A stretch of 5,331 nucleotides of DNA from NCBI GenBank assembly GCA_017353815.1, contig JAFMSB010000146.1, forward strand, positions 1 through 5,331, read 5' to 3'. This DNA comes from Methylocapsa sp. GTDB lineage: Bacteria; Pseudomonadota; Alphaproteobacteria; Rhizobiales; Beijerinckiaceae. This document shows positions 5,133 through 5,331 of the stretch, in pieces. The position numbers and the translations under genes were made by a program. Numbering within the stretch: position 1 is the first letter of the stretch; the number at the start of each line of letters is the position of its first letter. The notes under the pieces are model-generated. The model was not told the DNA's origin, ran no database searches, and worked only from the letters and a program-made list of their open reading frames with translations.

Positions 5133-5331
5133 TTATTTTGATAGTATTTCAAAACCCTGCTCACGAAATATTCGTGCTGCTTGCGGGGAAGCTAAATAGG
5201 CCAAGAAAATTTCCGCATCCGGGTTTGAGGAGGAGGCAGTCTGGGCGATCGGATAAATGACCGGGCTATGGCTCGAGTCCGGAAAGGTGCCGATAACCTT
5301 TACTCTTGGTTCGGCCTTTGCGTCGCTTGCA
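5133..5331 (-). CDS. modA: Molybdate ABC transporter substrate-binding protein ModA (partial, C-terminus only)
   Basis: Only the last 65 residues are inside the window; the frame enters at the right edge and ends at TAA (5135-5133). Seen: VKVIGTFPDSSHSPVIYPIAQT (residues 10-31 of the fragment) followed by SSNPDAEIFLAYLASPQAARIFREQGFEIL. This is the usual ending of periplasmic molybdate-binding proteins, in which the P-x-x-Y-P region supplies the tyrosine that contacts the oxyanion in E. coli ModA, and the last helix reads as A-x-x-F-L-x-Y-L-x-S-P. The protein would capture molybdate in the periplasm for a ModBC transporter. Odd: modB does not follow on this strand; the next gene is YidB-like, 170 bases on. 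Codons ATA, CTA, TTA and TCA occur near the end, unlike the GC-rich usage of ftsH. A tungstate or related oxyanion binder is a possible alternative. Confidence 0.87.
   Translation of the reverse strand, partial: ASDAKAEPRVKVIGTFPDSSHSPVIYPIAQTASSSNPDAEIFLAYLASPQAARIFREQGFEILSK

Overview
This window reads as chromosomal DNA from a high-GC alphaproteobacterium, most likely of the order Hyphomicrobiales (Rhizobiales). The clues are a GapR/DUF2312 small protein (a family largely confined to alphaproteobacteria), a site that fits the alphaproteobacterial general-stress sigma factor EcfG, and DUF815, DUF3597 and YidB-type proteins of the kind common in that class. A Beijerinckiaceae- or Methylocystaceae-like source is a guess. 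No mobile element, tRNA, rRNA or CRISPR array was seen.

Every supported gene lies on the minus strand, so transcription runs from high to low coordinates. From the right edge: the C-terminal end of a molybdate-binding protein (modA, cut by the window edge); a 170-base gap with several stem-loops and a T-tract; a YidB/DUF937 protein; a DUF3597 protein; a 254-base gap with a strong hairpin and a good EcfG-type promoter; a divergent FtsH membrane protease starting at TTG; an N-formylglutamate amidohydrolase only 37 bases after FtsH; a 287-base gap with a perfect 9-bp inverted repeat; a GapR-like DNA-binding protein; and, 20 bases on, a DUF815 AAA+ ATPase cut by the left edge.

Three transcription groups are likely: (1) modA, ending in its own terminator; (2) yidB-like and DUF3597, two small proteins of unknown function, possibly joint; (3) ftsH with the amidohydrolase, probably stress-inducible. 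GapR-like plus DUF815 form a fourth pair. FtsH would remove damaged or regulated membrane proteins; the amidohydrolase may deformylate N-formyl amino acids or small formylated peptides, but a functional link between the two is only inferred from spacing.

Four starts were set by ribosome binding sites rather than by the longest reading frame (ftsH, GapR-like, DUF3597, YidB-like). Two partial genes at the window edges (DUF815 and modA) have one end outside the window. No clearly new multi-gene system is visible; the best leads are the EcfG promoter before a divergent ftsH and the paired small unknown proteins.
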